A DNA stretch of 33,628 bases from Bifidobacterium miconis (GCF_019331735.1 NZ_JAHBBH010000028.1:1-33628); one strand, 5' to 3'; shown: positions 6,041 through 15,718, numbered from the stretch's first letter. The notes: generated by a model not told the origin, from the letters alone. Made by a program: numbers and translations.

Positions 6041-7726
6041 ATGTCATGCACCACCATTCTCATCGGAAAATCAGCCAGCATCGACGGGTCCACGATCATT
6101 GCGCGCGACGACGACTCCGGCTCCGGCCGCTACGATCCCAAGCGCTTCATCGCCGTCCGGCCGGACGACCAGCCGCGGCACTACCGCAGCGTGCTCAGCC
6201 ACGTCGAAATCGACCTGCCGGACAATCCGTGCCGATACACGATCGTGCCGAACGTGCTCAACAATCGCGGCGTGCTCGCCGAAGCCGGCGCGAACGAACG
6301 CAACGTGGCGATGAGCGCGACCGAAACGATCGCCGTCAACGAGCGCGTCGCCGCGGCCGATCCGTTCGTCGAGCTCGTGCCGGCCGTCGGCGAGCCGGGA
6401 TCGGCCGACTATCAGCCGGAACAGCCGGGCGGCATCGGCGAAGAGGACATCATCACGCTCGTCCTGCCGTACGTCGCGACCGCGCGCGAGGGCGTGCTGC
6501 GGCTCGGCGACCTGCTGCACACGTACGGCACGTACGAATCGAACGGCGTGATCATCTCCGACACGGACGAAATCTGGTACGTCGAGACGATCGGCGGCCA
6601 CCATTGGATTGCGCGACGCGTGCCCGACGACTGCTACGCGACGATCCCGAACCAGCTCGGCATCGACCGATTCGATCTGGCCGACGCGTTCGGCGAACAG
6701 CGTGAATATCTGTGCAGCGCCGACCTGCGCGAGTTCATGGCACGGCATCGGCTCGATCGCACGATGGGCGCGGGCGCGGCTGGCACTGTGCCGGATTCGC
6801 TGCAGACGGCTCTGACTACCCCTCAGTCACTGCGTGACAGCTCCCCTGACAAGGGGAGCCGAGAAAACCCGACGGCCGAAACCGCGGTGCCCGACGTGTT
6901 CAATCCGCGTCTCGCGTTCGGCACGAGCACGCCGAAGGACCACATCTACAACACGCCGCGCGCATGGTACATGCAGCGCCGGCTCAACCCGAGCGACGAT
7001 TGGGACTCGCCCGTCGCCCGCTACACGCCCGAATCCGACGACATCCCGTGGTGCCGCGTGCCCGAAAGCAAGGTGACCATCGAGGACGTCGATTTCCTGC
7101 TCTCGTCGCACTTCGAAGGCACGCCGTACGACCCGTACGGCACCACCGGCACCGCCGAATCGCGCCACCGCTACCGTCCGATCGGCGTGAACCGCACCGG
7201 GCACATGGTCGCCATCCAGCTGCGCCCGTACGCGCCCGCCGCCAGCCGCGCGGTCATGTGGATCTCGTACGGCTCCGGCCCGTTCACCACGGCCGCGCCG
7301 TTCTACGCGAACGTCGACGACACGCCCGCGTACCTGCGCGACACGACGCCGGACGTGTCGACCGGCAGCCTGTACTGGACGAACCGGCTCATCGCGGCGC
7401 TCGCCGACGCGCACTGGTTCGACACGCGCAACGCGATCGAACGATACGCCGAAAACGTGCGCATTTTCGGACACCGGCTGCTGGGGGAGACCGACGCGGC
7501 GCTCGCCAGCGGACGTTTCGACGACGGCATCGACGGCAACGGCGACGGGCGCGCGGACGGCGACGGCAGCCGCGACGGCATGCCCGTGACCGACGTGCTC
7601 GCCGAGGCGAACGATCGCATGGCCGACTATCTGCAGACGCACACGACCAAGCTGCTCGGCGAGGTGCTGTACACGTCCAGCAACCTCATGCACAACGGCT
7701 TCGCGATGTCCGACCGCTGGGTGTGA
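6041..7726 (+). CDS. pepD: C69-family dipeptidase
   Basis: 561 residues. The start MSCTTILIGKSAS and the following DGSTIIARDDDS are hallmarks of peptidase family C69 (N-terminal nucleophile hydrolases); Cys3 is the expected nucleophile after removal of the first residues. The protein would split dipeptides in the cytoplasm; there is no signal peptide. The ATG at 6041 keeps the Cys close to the N-terminus; a GTG at 6032 is the alternative. No Shine-Dalgarno is seen, but TACTAG at 6025-6030 could be a -10 box of a leaderless or very short-leader transcript. It is longer than lactobacillar PepD (about 470): residues ~258-274 come from an in-frame REP element, and residues ~494-515 are a DGNGDGRADGDG-type stretch resembling a calcium loop. 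Confidence 0.88.
   Translation: MSCTTILIGKSASIDGSTIIARDDDSGSGRYDPKRFIAVRPDDQPRHYRSVLSHVEIDLPDNPCRYTIVPNVLNNRGVLAEAGANERNVAMSATETIAVNERVAAADPFVELVPAVGEPGSADYQPEQPGGIGEEDIITLVLPYVATAREGVLRLGDLLHTYGTYESNGVIISDTDEIWYVETIGGHHWIARRVPDDCYATIPNQLGIDRFDLADAFGEQREYLCSADLREFMARHRLDRTMGAGAAGTVPDSLQTALTTPQSLRDSSPDKGSRENPTAETAVPDVFNPRLAFGTSTPKDHIYNTPRAWYMQRRLNPSDDWDSPVARYTPESDDIPWCRVPESKVTIEDVDFLLSSHFEGTPYDPYGTTGTAESRHRYRPIGVNRTGHMVAIQLRPYAPAASRAVMWISYGSGPFTTAAPFYANVDDTPAYLRDTTPDVSTGSLYWTNRLIAALADAHWFDTRNAIERYAENVRIFGHRLLGETDAALASGRFDDGIDGNGDGRADGDGSRDGMPVTDVLAEANDRMADYLQTHTTKLLGEVLYTSSNLMHNGFAMSDRWV
6811..6860. repeat. REP-like palindromic element, copy 2, inside the dipeptidase gene
   Basis: It contains CAGTCACTGCGTGACAG (a GTCAC hairpin) followed by the hairpin CTCCCCT-GACA-AGGGGAG. 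It matches 5941-5991 at most positions. It is translated in frame as part of the dipeptidase (residues ~258-274), in a region the family does not need. Confidence 0.75.
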
Positions 7727-7737
7727 GCCGACGGGTC

Positions 7738-7918
7738 CGTGTGCGCGCAGGCTCGTGTGCGCAGGCTCGTGTGCGCACACGCAAGACGAATGTGGGCATA
7801 GACGGTACAGTACAGGGGCTTAAACGGCCTCTTCGCGTACCGTCTATGCCCACGCTCGTCTTTATGTACGGTCTATGCCCACATGTAATGGGCTGAAATG
7901 TACCGTCTATGCCCACAT
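7738..7918. repeat. repeat cluster in convergent intergenic region, GTACCGTCTATGCCCAC motif
   Basis: GTACCGTCTATGCCCAC is present at 7837-7853, 7866-7882 (one change) and 7900-7916, and inverted at 7792-7808. The inverted copy and 7837-7853 form a stem that extends outward through AAGACGA (7783-7789) and TCGTCTT (7856-7862): 24 pairs with two mismatches. A 14-base tandem repeat, GTGCGCAGGCTCGT type, precedes it at about 7738-7780. The block fills the gap between the dipeptidase (+) and GH129 (-) stops, so a hairpin here could end transcription from both sides. No gene is present in 7727-7964. Confidence 0.8.
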
Positions 7919-7964
7919 CCATTCGATCGCGCGCCGTGTCACGCGCCGGATGAACGGTCGGCTG

Positions 7965-10013
7965 CTATCCTTCGATCCGGTACGTCTGGTCGTGGAAGTC
8001 GCAGGTGACGGTCGTGCCGTCCGCGAACACGGACCGCTGCACGAGCGGGTCGCCGCCGACGAAATCGTGCCGCACGAGTTCGCTCATGCCGACGCGCTCG
8101 TGCAGCGCGGCCACCGCGTTGCACCGTTCGATGTCATTCTCGGCCTGCGCGCGCTGCTCCGGGCTCATGTCGCCGTCCACGCCGACGTATGCGGCGTCGC
8201 GGATCAGATACGGCGCGCCACCGTTGATGAGCGCGTACAGCATGTAATCGTCGCCGCCGGCCACGCGCTCCATCATCCACGGCTCGATCACGCAATCGTG
8301 GTAGACGAGGTTGTACAGCGGCACCGGCACGCCCTGCCGCGGTGCGGACGGGTCGCGCATCTGGAAGTCGTATGGCGCGTAATGGCAGAACACGAGGCTC
8401 GGCACGGCCCAGTCCGACACCTCCTCCGAGCTGGAGAGGATGCCGTGCGAGAGCAGGTATTCGAAGCATTCGCCGCGGCGCTCGTAGCAGTCGCGGCGCG
8501 TCATGCGATGCTCCGGATGCGCGCATTCGTCGCCCTCGTTGCAGGTGAACACGTCGAGGTACGCGCAGTCGAGTTCGACGCCGTTCGCGGCGATTTCGGC
8601 GAAATTCCTGCGAACGTAGTCGGGCGCGAGTTCGGCGCACAGGAAAGTCTGGTGGCCGCCCGCCCAGATCGACTGCTCGGGGTTCGTGCCGTCGGGCAGA
8701 CGGACCGCGTTGTTGCGGTCGAACGTGCGCGCGGCGAAGTAGTAGTCGCGGTACTGGTCGTGCGTGCCGAACAGGTCGCCCCGCTCGTGGCACGCGTCGA
8801 CGAGCGCCTTCATGCCGGCCCAGCCGCCGGCCTCCTCGCACGCGGGCAGATAGTCGGGATGCTGGTTGTCGTAGCCTGGCTCGGCCCAGCCGTCCAGGTG
8901 CATGTAGATGCGTCCCGCGCCGAGCTCGTGCAGAGTCGCGAGCTGCTTGGCGCGCGCGGCGAACGATGTCACGTGCAGGTTGTTTTCGGGATGCTCGCGA
9001 TCGTAGAAGCGTGACTCCGGCTGGACGACGGTTTTGATGCCGACGTGCATCCACGAGCAGCCGATCAGGTTGCGGACGGACGGATTGCGCGCGGCCTTTT
9101 CCGCCAGTGTGCGCAGTCGGCCGCGCTCGTTAACGTACGCGCGGTACGACTTGGCGACCGACGTGTGGTCGGCGTCGCTCAGGAAACGGTAGCGCACGAC
9201 GCGGCGGTAGTCCATGCGGCCGAGGCTCGGCTCGAACCACATGCCGATGCGCGTGCCGACGAACGTGCCGTCCGGCGTCTCGCGTCCGCCGGCGGGATGT
9301 TCGATCGCGTAGCCCGCGTTCCACGGCGTCTCGCAGATCGCGATGTACGCGGGCGAGCCGGTCGCCGCGGTCCGATCATCATCGCCGTTTAGTTGCATCG
9401 GCTGCGTTGGTTGCGCGGCGCGGCCGATGTTGTGGCTGTCGCGATCATCACGCGGCTCGACGTTCCCGCTCTTGCCACGACCGGCCTGCGATCCGCGGAT
9501 CTGCGCGAACCATGGCATATATCCGCCTGCGGTTTCGAACCGTCCGCCGAACACGATGTCGCCGTGCGCCGAACTGACCGCTGTCGGCCACGTGTTCGGA
9601 ATCATCACGCCCTGCTGGTGCGTGATCAGCGTGACGTCGCGGTCGGACTCGCCGTCGAACGCCATCTCGCCCGGCCATCGCACTTCGGTCGCGTCGAGGC
9701 CGGTCTCGTCCAACGGAATCCATTCGCAGATCACGTCACCGGAAGCGCGTTCGACCCACACGTACGTCGCAAACGCGAAATCGGGCGCATCGCCGAAGCC
9801 GCGGAACGTGCTGAACACGCCGACACCGGTGCCCGTCTCGCGCAGCTCGTGCGTGATCGACGCGGCGTCCGCGAACGCGAACGCGCCCTGCTTGGCGGCG
9901 ATCGTTGGCACGAATCCGTCTCGCCACGACCAGTTCGCGCCGTCGCGGCGGAATGCGAAGCGCAGCGACCTCTCGTCGAAGCGCACGTCGGTTCCCGAAC
10001 AGGTGAATTGCAT
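7965..10013 (-). CDS. GH129-type alpha-N-acetylgalactosaminidase
   Basis: 682 residues, no signal peptide, so an intracellular enzyme for short sugars such as Tn-antigen or core O-glycan fragments. The (beta/alpha)8 region has MHLDGW (371-376), GYDNQHPDYLP (380-390), YLDVFT (485-490) and SSSEEVSDW. Asp487 and Glu530 are 43 residues apart, the same spacing I recall for the nucleophile Asp435 and acid/base Glu478 of NagBb from B. bifidum; Asp382 matches its Asp330. An N-terminal beta-sandwich (about 1-280) carries a hydrophilic insertion at ~174-218 that explains most of the extra length. The ATG at 10013 follows a strong GGGAGG. It is monocistronic, with a 17-bp palindrome upstream (10040-10078). 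A related DUF5696/GH101-like activity is the alternative. Confidence 0.75.
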   Translation of the reverse strand: MQFTCSGTDVRFDERSLRFAFRRDGANWSWRDGFVPTIAAKQGAFAFADAASITHELRETGTGVGVFSTFRGFGDAPDFAFATYVWVERASGDVICEWIPLDETGLDATEVRWPGEMAFDGESDRDVTLITHQQGVMIPNTWPTAVSSAHGDIVFGGRFETAGGYMPWFAQIRGSQAGRGKSGNVEPRDDRDSHNIGRAAQPTQPMQLNGDDDRTAATGSPAYIAICETPWNAGYAIEHPAGGRETPDGTFVGTRIGMWFEPSLGRMDYRRVVRYRFLSDADHTSVAKSYRAYVNERGRLRTLAEKAARNPSVRNLIGCSWMHVGIKTVVQPESRFYDREHPENNLHVTSFAARAKQLATLHELGAGRIYMHLDGWAEPGYDNQHPDYLPACEEAGGWAGMKALVDACHERGDLFGTHDQYRDYYFAARTFDRNNAVRLPDGTNPEQSIWAGGHQTFLCAELAPDYVRRNFAEIAANGVELDCAYLDVFTCNEGDECAHPEHRMTRRDCYERRGECFEYLLSHGILSSSEEVSDWAVPSLVFCHYAPYDFQMRDPSAPRQGVPVPLYNLVYHDCVIEPWMMERVAGGDDYMLYALINGGAPYLIRDAAYVGVDGDMSPEQRAQAENDIERCNAVAALHERVGMSELVRHDFVGGDPLVQRSVFADGTTVTCDFHDQTYRIEG

Positions 10014-10039
10014 GGCCGTCCTCCCTGAAGGCTTGGTGT

Positions 10040-10078
10040 GCGGGGTAATTTGTCTACATCTTAGACAAATTACCCCGC
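10040..10078. promoter_or_regulatory. perfect 17-bp palindrome upstream of the GH129 gene
   Basis: GCGGGGTAATTTGTCTA (10040-10056) and its exact complement (10062-10078) flank the 5-base loop CATCT, starting 26 bases before the GH129 ATG. The half-site TTTGTCTA/TAGACAAA looks like an operator for a sugar-responsive repressor. In RNA it would be a stable hairpin in the leader. It could also serve as a terminator for the upstream glycosyltransferase gene, although that gene ends 230 bases away and no U tract follows. Confidence 0.65.
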
Positions 10079-10080
10079 TG

Positions 10081-10290
10081 AGAGGGCTCTTGGCGAAGCG
10101 ATCCTCCGAAGGTCTGTCGGGTTTGCTCCGCTGAGAGGGTTTAGCGTGGCAAACCGGCTGGATCTTCGGAGGATTGCTTCGCTGGGTGGGTTGTCAGCGG
10201 GGTGGTTTTCCGAAGGTCTATCCGGCTCGCTTCGCGCAACGGACGATAGACGGCGCGCGAAGCCGCGTGTCATGCCGCGGTAACGGATCG
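10081..10290. repeat. intergenic inverted and direct repeats between GH129 and GT2 genes
   Basis: 10093-10114 and 10161-10182 are inverted copies with 20 of 22 matching (core ATCCTCCGAAG). CGCTGAGAGGG occurs at about 10077 and 10129. CCGAAGGTCTRTC occurs at about 10107 and 10211. ATACAGGATAGA at about 10291 also occurs at about 5424, in both cases on the 3' side of a minus-strand gene. No gene is supported in 10014-10309. Confidence 0.6.
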
Positions 10291-10309
10291 ATACAGGATA
10301 GATCGCGGA

Positions 10310-11344
10310 TCAGTTGAAGCCGACGACGCGTTCGGCGATGGCGTAGCCGTGGCGGATGATCCAGCGGCCGGCCGAACCGGGCAGGTTGAGCGCGCGCGAC
10401 ATGGCCTTGCGGCGCACGTCGCGGCCGATCGCCGGCGAATGCGCGGCGATGTCGGCCCACAACTGGTCCTTCTTGCGATAGTTTTCCGGCTCGCGCGAGA
10501 GGATCAGGAACACCGACGTCACGGAGCTTTCGATCGCGAGGAAGTGGATCATGTACTTGTACAGCCCGTCCGGCACCGTGCCCGGCTCCGGCGTCGCCTC
10601 GACCATGCGGTGGTTGACGAGGATGAGCTGCTCGACGCGGCGGATCATCACGTCGGTCTGCACCGATTGGCCCTCGCGGCCGATGAAGTAGTGGTAGAAC
10701 GGCATGTCGAGGTACAGCATCGTGCGCACCTTGGTGAACGGCTGGTACGCGTAGATGAAGTCGACGTAGAACGTGTGCTCGGGCAGCACCATGCCGGATT
10801 CTCGCACGACCGCCGTGCGGAACGTGAGCGCGTGCATGAGGATGTATTCGGCGAGCCCGAAGTGGCCCAGATCGTCCCACGTGAGAATTTCGCCCGGCTT
10901 CATGGCGTGACGGAAGTTCACCGTGTGCTTGCGCCGCTTGCCGACCTTGTCGTAGACGTAGTTCGTGACGACCATGTCGACCGGATGGTCGGACGCGCAC
11001 TGTTCGCGCAGCGTCGCCATCATCGTGTCGATCGACTGCGGGTCGATCCAGTCGTCCGCGTCGACGACCTTGACGTACGTGCCGCGCGCGTTCGCGATGC
11101 CCGTGTTGACCGCGCCGCCGTGGCCCTTGTTCGGCTGGTGGATCGCGCGCACGCGGCCCGGCCAGCGCCGTTCGTACGTGTCGGCGAGCTGCGGCGTGGA
11201 GTCGTGCGATCCGTCGTCGACGATGAGCACTTCGATGTCGCCGTTGTCGCGCGCCTGCAGCAGCGAGGAGACGCAGCGTTCGAGATACTCCTCCATGTTG
11301 TATGCGGGCACGATGAAGGTCAGTGTGGTCGCGTTCTGGTTCAT
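10310..11344 (-). CDS. family 2 glycosyltransferase
   Basis: 344 residues, cytoplasmic GT-A fold. FIVPAYNMEEYL begins the Rossmann-like domain, VDDGS (42-46) binds the nucleotide, GHGGAVNTG is the loop typical of GT2 enzymes, and VDADDW (94-99) holds the DxD metal site. The C-terminal 120 residues are helical and basic, without membrane helices, so the enzyme probably acts at the inner face of the membrane on a lipid- or cell-wall-linked acceptor. Sugar and acceptor cannot be told. The ATG at 11344 follows AGGGAGACC. The TetR gene ends 73 bases upstream on the same strand, so the two may share a transcript. Confidence 0.85.
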   Translation of the reverse strand: MNQNATTLTFIVPAYNMEEYLERCVSSLLQARDNGDIEVLIVDDGSHDSTPQLADTYERRWPGRVRAIHQPNKGHGGAVNTGIANARGTYVKVVDADDWIDPQSIDTMMATLREQCASDHPVDMVVTNYVYDKVGKRRKHTVNFRHAMKPGEILTWDDLGHFGLAEYILMHALTFRTAVVRESGMVLPEHTFYVDFIYAYQPFTKVRTMLYLDMPFYHYFIGREGQSVQTDVMIRRVEQLILVNHRMVEATPEPGTVPDGLYKYMIHFLAIESSVTSVFLILSREPENYRKKDQLWADIAAHSPAIGRDVRRKAMSRALNLPGSAGRWIIRHGYAIAERVVGFN

Positions 11345-11417
11345 GGTCTCCCTCGGGATTGTCCCTCGCCGCCGGTTGGTTGCTCAAACCAAGCTAGCAC
11401 CAGCGTCTTATCTGACG

Positions 11418-12143
11418 CTAGGCTTCGGCCGGATCCGCACGTTCCGCGTCGGCGGGCAGATGTTCGTCGGAGGGCTGATACGCGGCGGATTGGTGCTCGG
11501 CCGGGACCGTCGCGTGCGCCCGCTTGCCCTCGAACCGCAGCGCCGGCTTGGAGTCGAGCCGTGACAGGCCGTGCCACGCGAGATCGACGATGTACGCGGC
11601 GAGCTGTTCCTTACTCACCTTCGGCCGGTCGGCCCAGTACTGGCCGGTGAAGACGATCATGCCGACGAGCATCTGCGCGTAGTACGGCACGCCCTTGGTC
11701 GACAGCTTCTGCCGTTTGAACGATGCGGTGAGCAGGTCCTCGACCTGCAGCGAGATGTCGCCGAGCAGCGAGCTGAACGATCCGGCCGGATCGGTGCTCG
11801 GCGAGTCGCGCACGAGCACCTGGAAGCCGTCCGCGTTTTGTTCGATGTACGTGAGCAGAGCGAGTGCGGCGCGTTCGACGATCTGCCGCGGGTGCATGTC
11901 CGGATCGGCGAGCGTGGCCGTGATCGTGCTGGTCAGCGTCTGCATCTCGCGGTCGACGATCACCGCGTACAGGCCCTCCTTGCCGCCGAAATGCTCATAG
12001 ACGATCGGCTTGCTCACCTTCGCGCTCGCGGCGATCTCCTCCACGCTCACCGCCTCGAATCCCTTGGCGGCGAACAGCGCGCGCCCGACCTGGATGAGCT
12101 GTTCGCGGCGCTGGAGTGATGTCATGCGTGAAGTATTGGCCAT
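11418..12143 (-). CDS. TetR-family transcriptional regulator
   Basis: 241 residues. The N-terminal domain has LIQVGRALFAAKGFEAVSVE, then VSKPIVYEHFGGKEGLY, the classic TetR helix-turn-helix. The C-terminal half is a helical ligand domain, followed by about 35 Ala/Glu/Pro-rich residues. The ATG at 12143 lies 7 bases after TACACT (12156-12151 on this strand) and has no ribosome site, so the mRNA may be leaderless; the internal ATG at 12125 is an alternative. It is divergent from ftsY with 81 bases between them. Targets are unknown; self-regulation and the adjacent glycosyltransferase are the nearest guesses. Confidence 0.88.
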   Translation of the reverse strand: MANTSRMTSLQRREQLIQVGRALFAAKGFEAVSVEEIAASAKVSKPIVYEHFGGKEGLYAVIVDREMQTLTSTITATLADPDMHPRQIVERAALALLTYIEQNADGFQVLVRDSPSTDPAGSFSSLLGDISLQVEDLLTASFKRQKLSTKGVPYYAQMLVGMIVFTGQYWADRPKVSKEQLAAYIVDLAWHGLSRLDSKPALRFEGKRAHATVPAEHQSAAYQPSDEHLPADAERADPAEA

Positions 12144-12224
12144 GCGTTCCAGTGTAGTTGCGCGGCCGCCGTGGGCCGGATTGCGCCGGTTTCGGCTGTC
12201 CGTTGCGGTTTTTAGGCTGGGAGC

Positions 12225-13613
12225 ATGGATACCAATATGATCATCGGCATTGTGGCCGTCGTGGCCGTTGTCGTCGTGGCGCTGATCGCATGGGGAGTGG
12301 TCAAGAGCCGTTCCGCCAAGCAGTCCGCCGCCGCGGAGGAAGCCCGACAGGCCCAGCAGGCCGCCGAGGCGAAGGCCGCGGCCGAACGCGCCGCAGCCGC
12401 CAAGGCGCAGGCCGCGAAGACCGAAAGCAAGCAGGCCGAAGAGGCCGGCGCGAAGCCCGCCGCGAGCCCCTCCGTCAAGAAACCCGAACCGGAACCGGCC
12501 GCTGAATCCGCAGCTTCCGCCACTCCGGCAGAGCCGGTCGAAGCCGTCGAATCCGCTCCGGAACAGCCGATTGCGGCCGAACCGTCTGCGCCTGCCAAGC
12601 CCGCCGAACCGGCCGTCGCCGAGCAGCCCGCTCCGGCTCCGGCCCCGGCTCCGTCCGCGCCGGCCAAACCCAAGGCGGAGAAGCCCGAATCGGCGCTCTC
12701 CCGCATCCAGCGGCTCAAGGCGAAACTTGCGAACAGCTCCAACCCGTTCGGCAAGGCCCTGTTCAACATCCTCGCCAAGGACAACCTCACCGAAGCCGAC
12801 TGGGAGGACGTCGAGGACACGCTCCTGCTCGCCGACGTCGGCGCCGAAGCCAGCGAACAGCTCGTCGACGACCTGCGCAAGGACGCCCGCATCACCGGCA
12901 AGGCCGATCCGGCCGAAGTCCGCGCCAGCCTGCGCGAGAAACTCCTCGACCTCGTCGGACGCGACACGGACCGCCGTCTCAACGTGAACAAGCCGGGCGC
13001 GCACAAGCCGTCCGTCATCATCATGGTCGGCGTCAACGGCACCGGCAAGACGACCACGGCGGGCAAGCTCGCGCGACTGTTCGTCGCCGACGGCAAGCAG
13101 GTCGTCATGGGCGCGGCCGACACGTTCCGCGCGGCCGCCGCCGACCAGCTCGAAACGTGGGGCGCGAAGGTGAACGTGCCCGTCGTGCGCTCCGACAAGG
13201 ACGGCGCCGACCCGGCGTCCGTCGCGTTCGAGGCGAGCGCCAAGGCCAAGGAAGCCAACGCCGACGTGCTCATCATCGACACGGCCGGACGTCTGCAGAA
13301 CAAGGCGAACCTGATGGACGAGCTGGGCAAGATCCGGCGCGTGACCGAAAAGAACCTGCCGGTCGACGAAGTGCTGCTCGTGCTCGACGCGACCACCGGC
13401 CAGAACGGCATGACACAGGCCAAGGTGTTCGCCGAGGCGATCGGCATCACCGGCGTCGTGCTCTCCAAGATCGACGGCTCGGCCAAGGGCGGCATCGTGA
13501 TCTCCGTGCAGAAGGAGCTCGGCGTGCCGGTCAAGCTCGTCGGGCTCGGCGAAGGCCCCGACGACCTTGCGCCGTTCGACCCGGAAGGCTTCGTCGACGG
13601 CATTCTCGCCTGA
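12225..13613 (+). CDS. ftsY: signal recognition particle receptor FtsY
   Basis: 462 residues. One membrane helix (about 5-24) is followed by a 140-residue Ala/Pro/Glu/Lys-rich linker, the helical N domain (from ~160, LSRIQRLKAKL) and the GTPase G domain: P-loop GVNGTGKT (269-276), the DTFRAAAADQL motif, IIDTAGRL and SKIDGSAKGG. It docks SRP-ribosome complexes at the membrane and hydrolyses GTP with Ffh. The ATG at 12225 lies 6 bases after TAGGCT (12213-12218); GGGAGC directly abuts the ATG, too close for a ribosome site, so leaderless start is plausible. Transcription ends at the hairpin 13642-13676. Confidence 0.97.
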   Translation: MDTNMIIGIVAVVAVVVVALIAWGVVKSRSAKQSAAAEEARQAQQAAEAKAAAERAAAAKAQAAKTESKQAEEAGAKPAASPSVKKPEPEPAAESAASATPAEPVEAVESAPEQPIAAEPSAPAKPAEPAVAEQPAPAPAPAPSAPAKPKAEKPESALSRIQRLKAKLANSSNPFGKALFNILAKDNLTEADWEDVEDTLLLADVGAEASEQLVDDLRKDARITGKADPAEVRASLREKLLDLVGRDTDRRLNVNKPGAHKPSVIIMVGVNGTGKTTTAGKLARLFVADGKQVVMGAADTFRAAAADQLETWGAKVNVPVVRSDKDGADPASVAFEASAKAKEANADVLIIDTAGRLQNKANLMDELGKIRRVTEKNLPVDEVLLVLDATTGQNGMTQAKVFAEAIGITGVVLSKIDGSAKGGIVISVQKELGVPVKLVGLGEGPDDLAPFDPEGFVDGILA

Positions 13614-13641
13614 CCGTTGTCCGGCCACGGGCCACATCCTG

Positions 13642-13676
13642 AAACGTCCGCTCCCGTACATGGGGGGCGGACGTTT
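13642..13676 (+). terminator. intrinsic terminator of ftsY
   Basis: AAACGTCCGC pairs with GCGGACGTTT around a C/G-rich upper stem, followed by a run of six T. It lies 29 bases after the ftsY stop. Confidence 0.9.
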
Positions 13677-13740
13677 TTTCGTGTCAAACCGCCGTGCGGC
13701 GCGGATTCGCCGAATCGCACGGGCTGCCGCCCGCCGGCCG

Positions 13741-13781
13741 CGTTTTACATGCGCGTAACCTCCCGTAACCTACAGAAAACG
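13741..13781 (+). promoter_or_regulatory. candidate nitrogen-regulator site upstream of amtB
   Basis: GTAAC occurs at 13755-13759 and 13765-13769; the second is followed after 6 bases by AAAAC (13776-13780). This resembles the actinobacterial GlnR pattern GTnAC-n6-GAAAC. CGTTTT (13741) and AAAACG (13776) also form an inverted pair. The site is about 120 bases before the amtB ATG. Whether this organism has GlnR cannot be seen here. Confidence 0.3.
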
Positions 13782-13902
13782 CGGCGGGCGTTCCATACCG
13801 TTGTGTTAGCCCCCGCCATGGGGGACGGCATTAACGAGACAATCCGACCGGTTCGTGAAACGGGCCGGCGGACAAGACGAAAGAAAAGAGAGGGAGGTTG
13901 GC

Positions 13903-15526
<1,624 letters not shown>

Positions 15527-15577
15527 TCAAATCGGCCCGGGTCGCCGGTTACGGCTCGGGTTATCAATAAGACAGGT

Positions 15578-15611
15578 CCCCGCACGCGCCTTGCGCCGTG
15601 CGGGGATTTTT
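15578..15611 (+). terminator. intrinsic terminator after glnK
   Basis: CCCCGCAC (15578-15585) pairs with GTGCGGGG (15598-15605), then A and five T. It should separate amtB-glnK from glnD, unless read-through feeds glnD. Confidence 0.9.
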
Positions 15612-15712
15612 CATACCCGTTTTCATACCCGGTTTTTCATACCCGAACCCAGGCGTTACGCAATTTCCGCAAGGCGTTTCCTGCGTTTCCTGCATTTCCT
15701 GCTTCCTTAAGG
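15606..15712 (+). repeat. two short tandem repeats in the glnD leader
   Basis: TTTTCATACCCG is repeated three times (about 15608-15652, period 14-17 with small differences). TTTCCTGC is repeated three times at a 9-base period (about 15679-15703), ending just before the glnD ribosome site AAGGAGAG. No other obvious promoter is seen between the terminator and glnD. Confidence 0.75.
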
Positions 15713-15718
15713 AGAGAC

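Noticed and set aside
7783..7918. CRISPR array
   Set aside because: Repeats are few, occur in both orientations and have unequal spacing; no cas genes. The same applies to 31929-32145.
11418..13661. A 747-codon minus-strand frame ending in the TetR gene
   Set aside because: Only the last 241 codons resemble a protein; the rest is antisense to ftsY. The TetR start is placed at 12143.
12212..13720. Minus-strand open frame (502 codons) over ftsY
   Set aside because: Ser/Ala-rich complement of ftsY with no recognisable motif.
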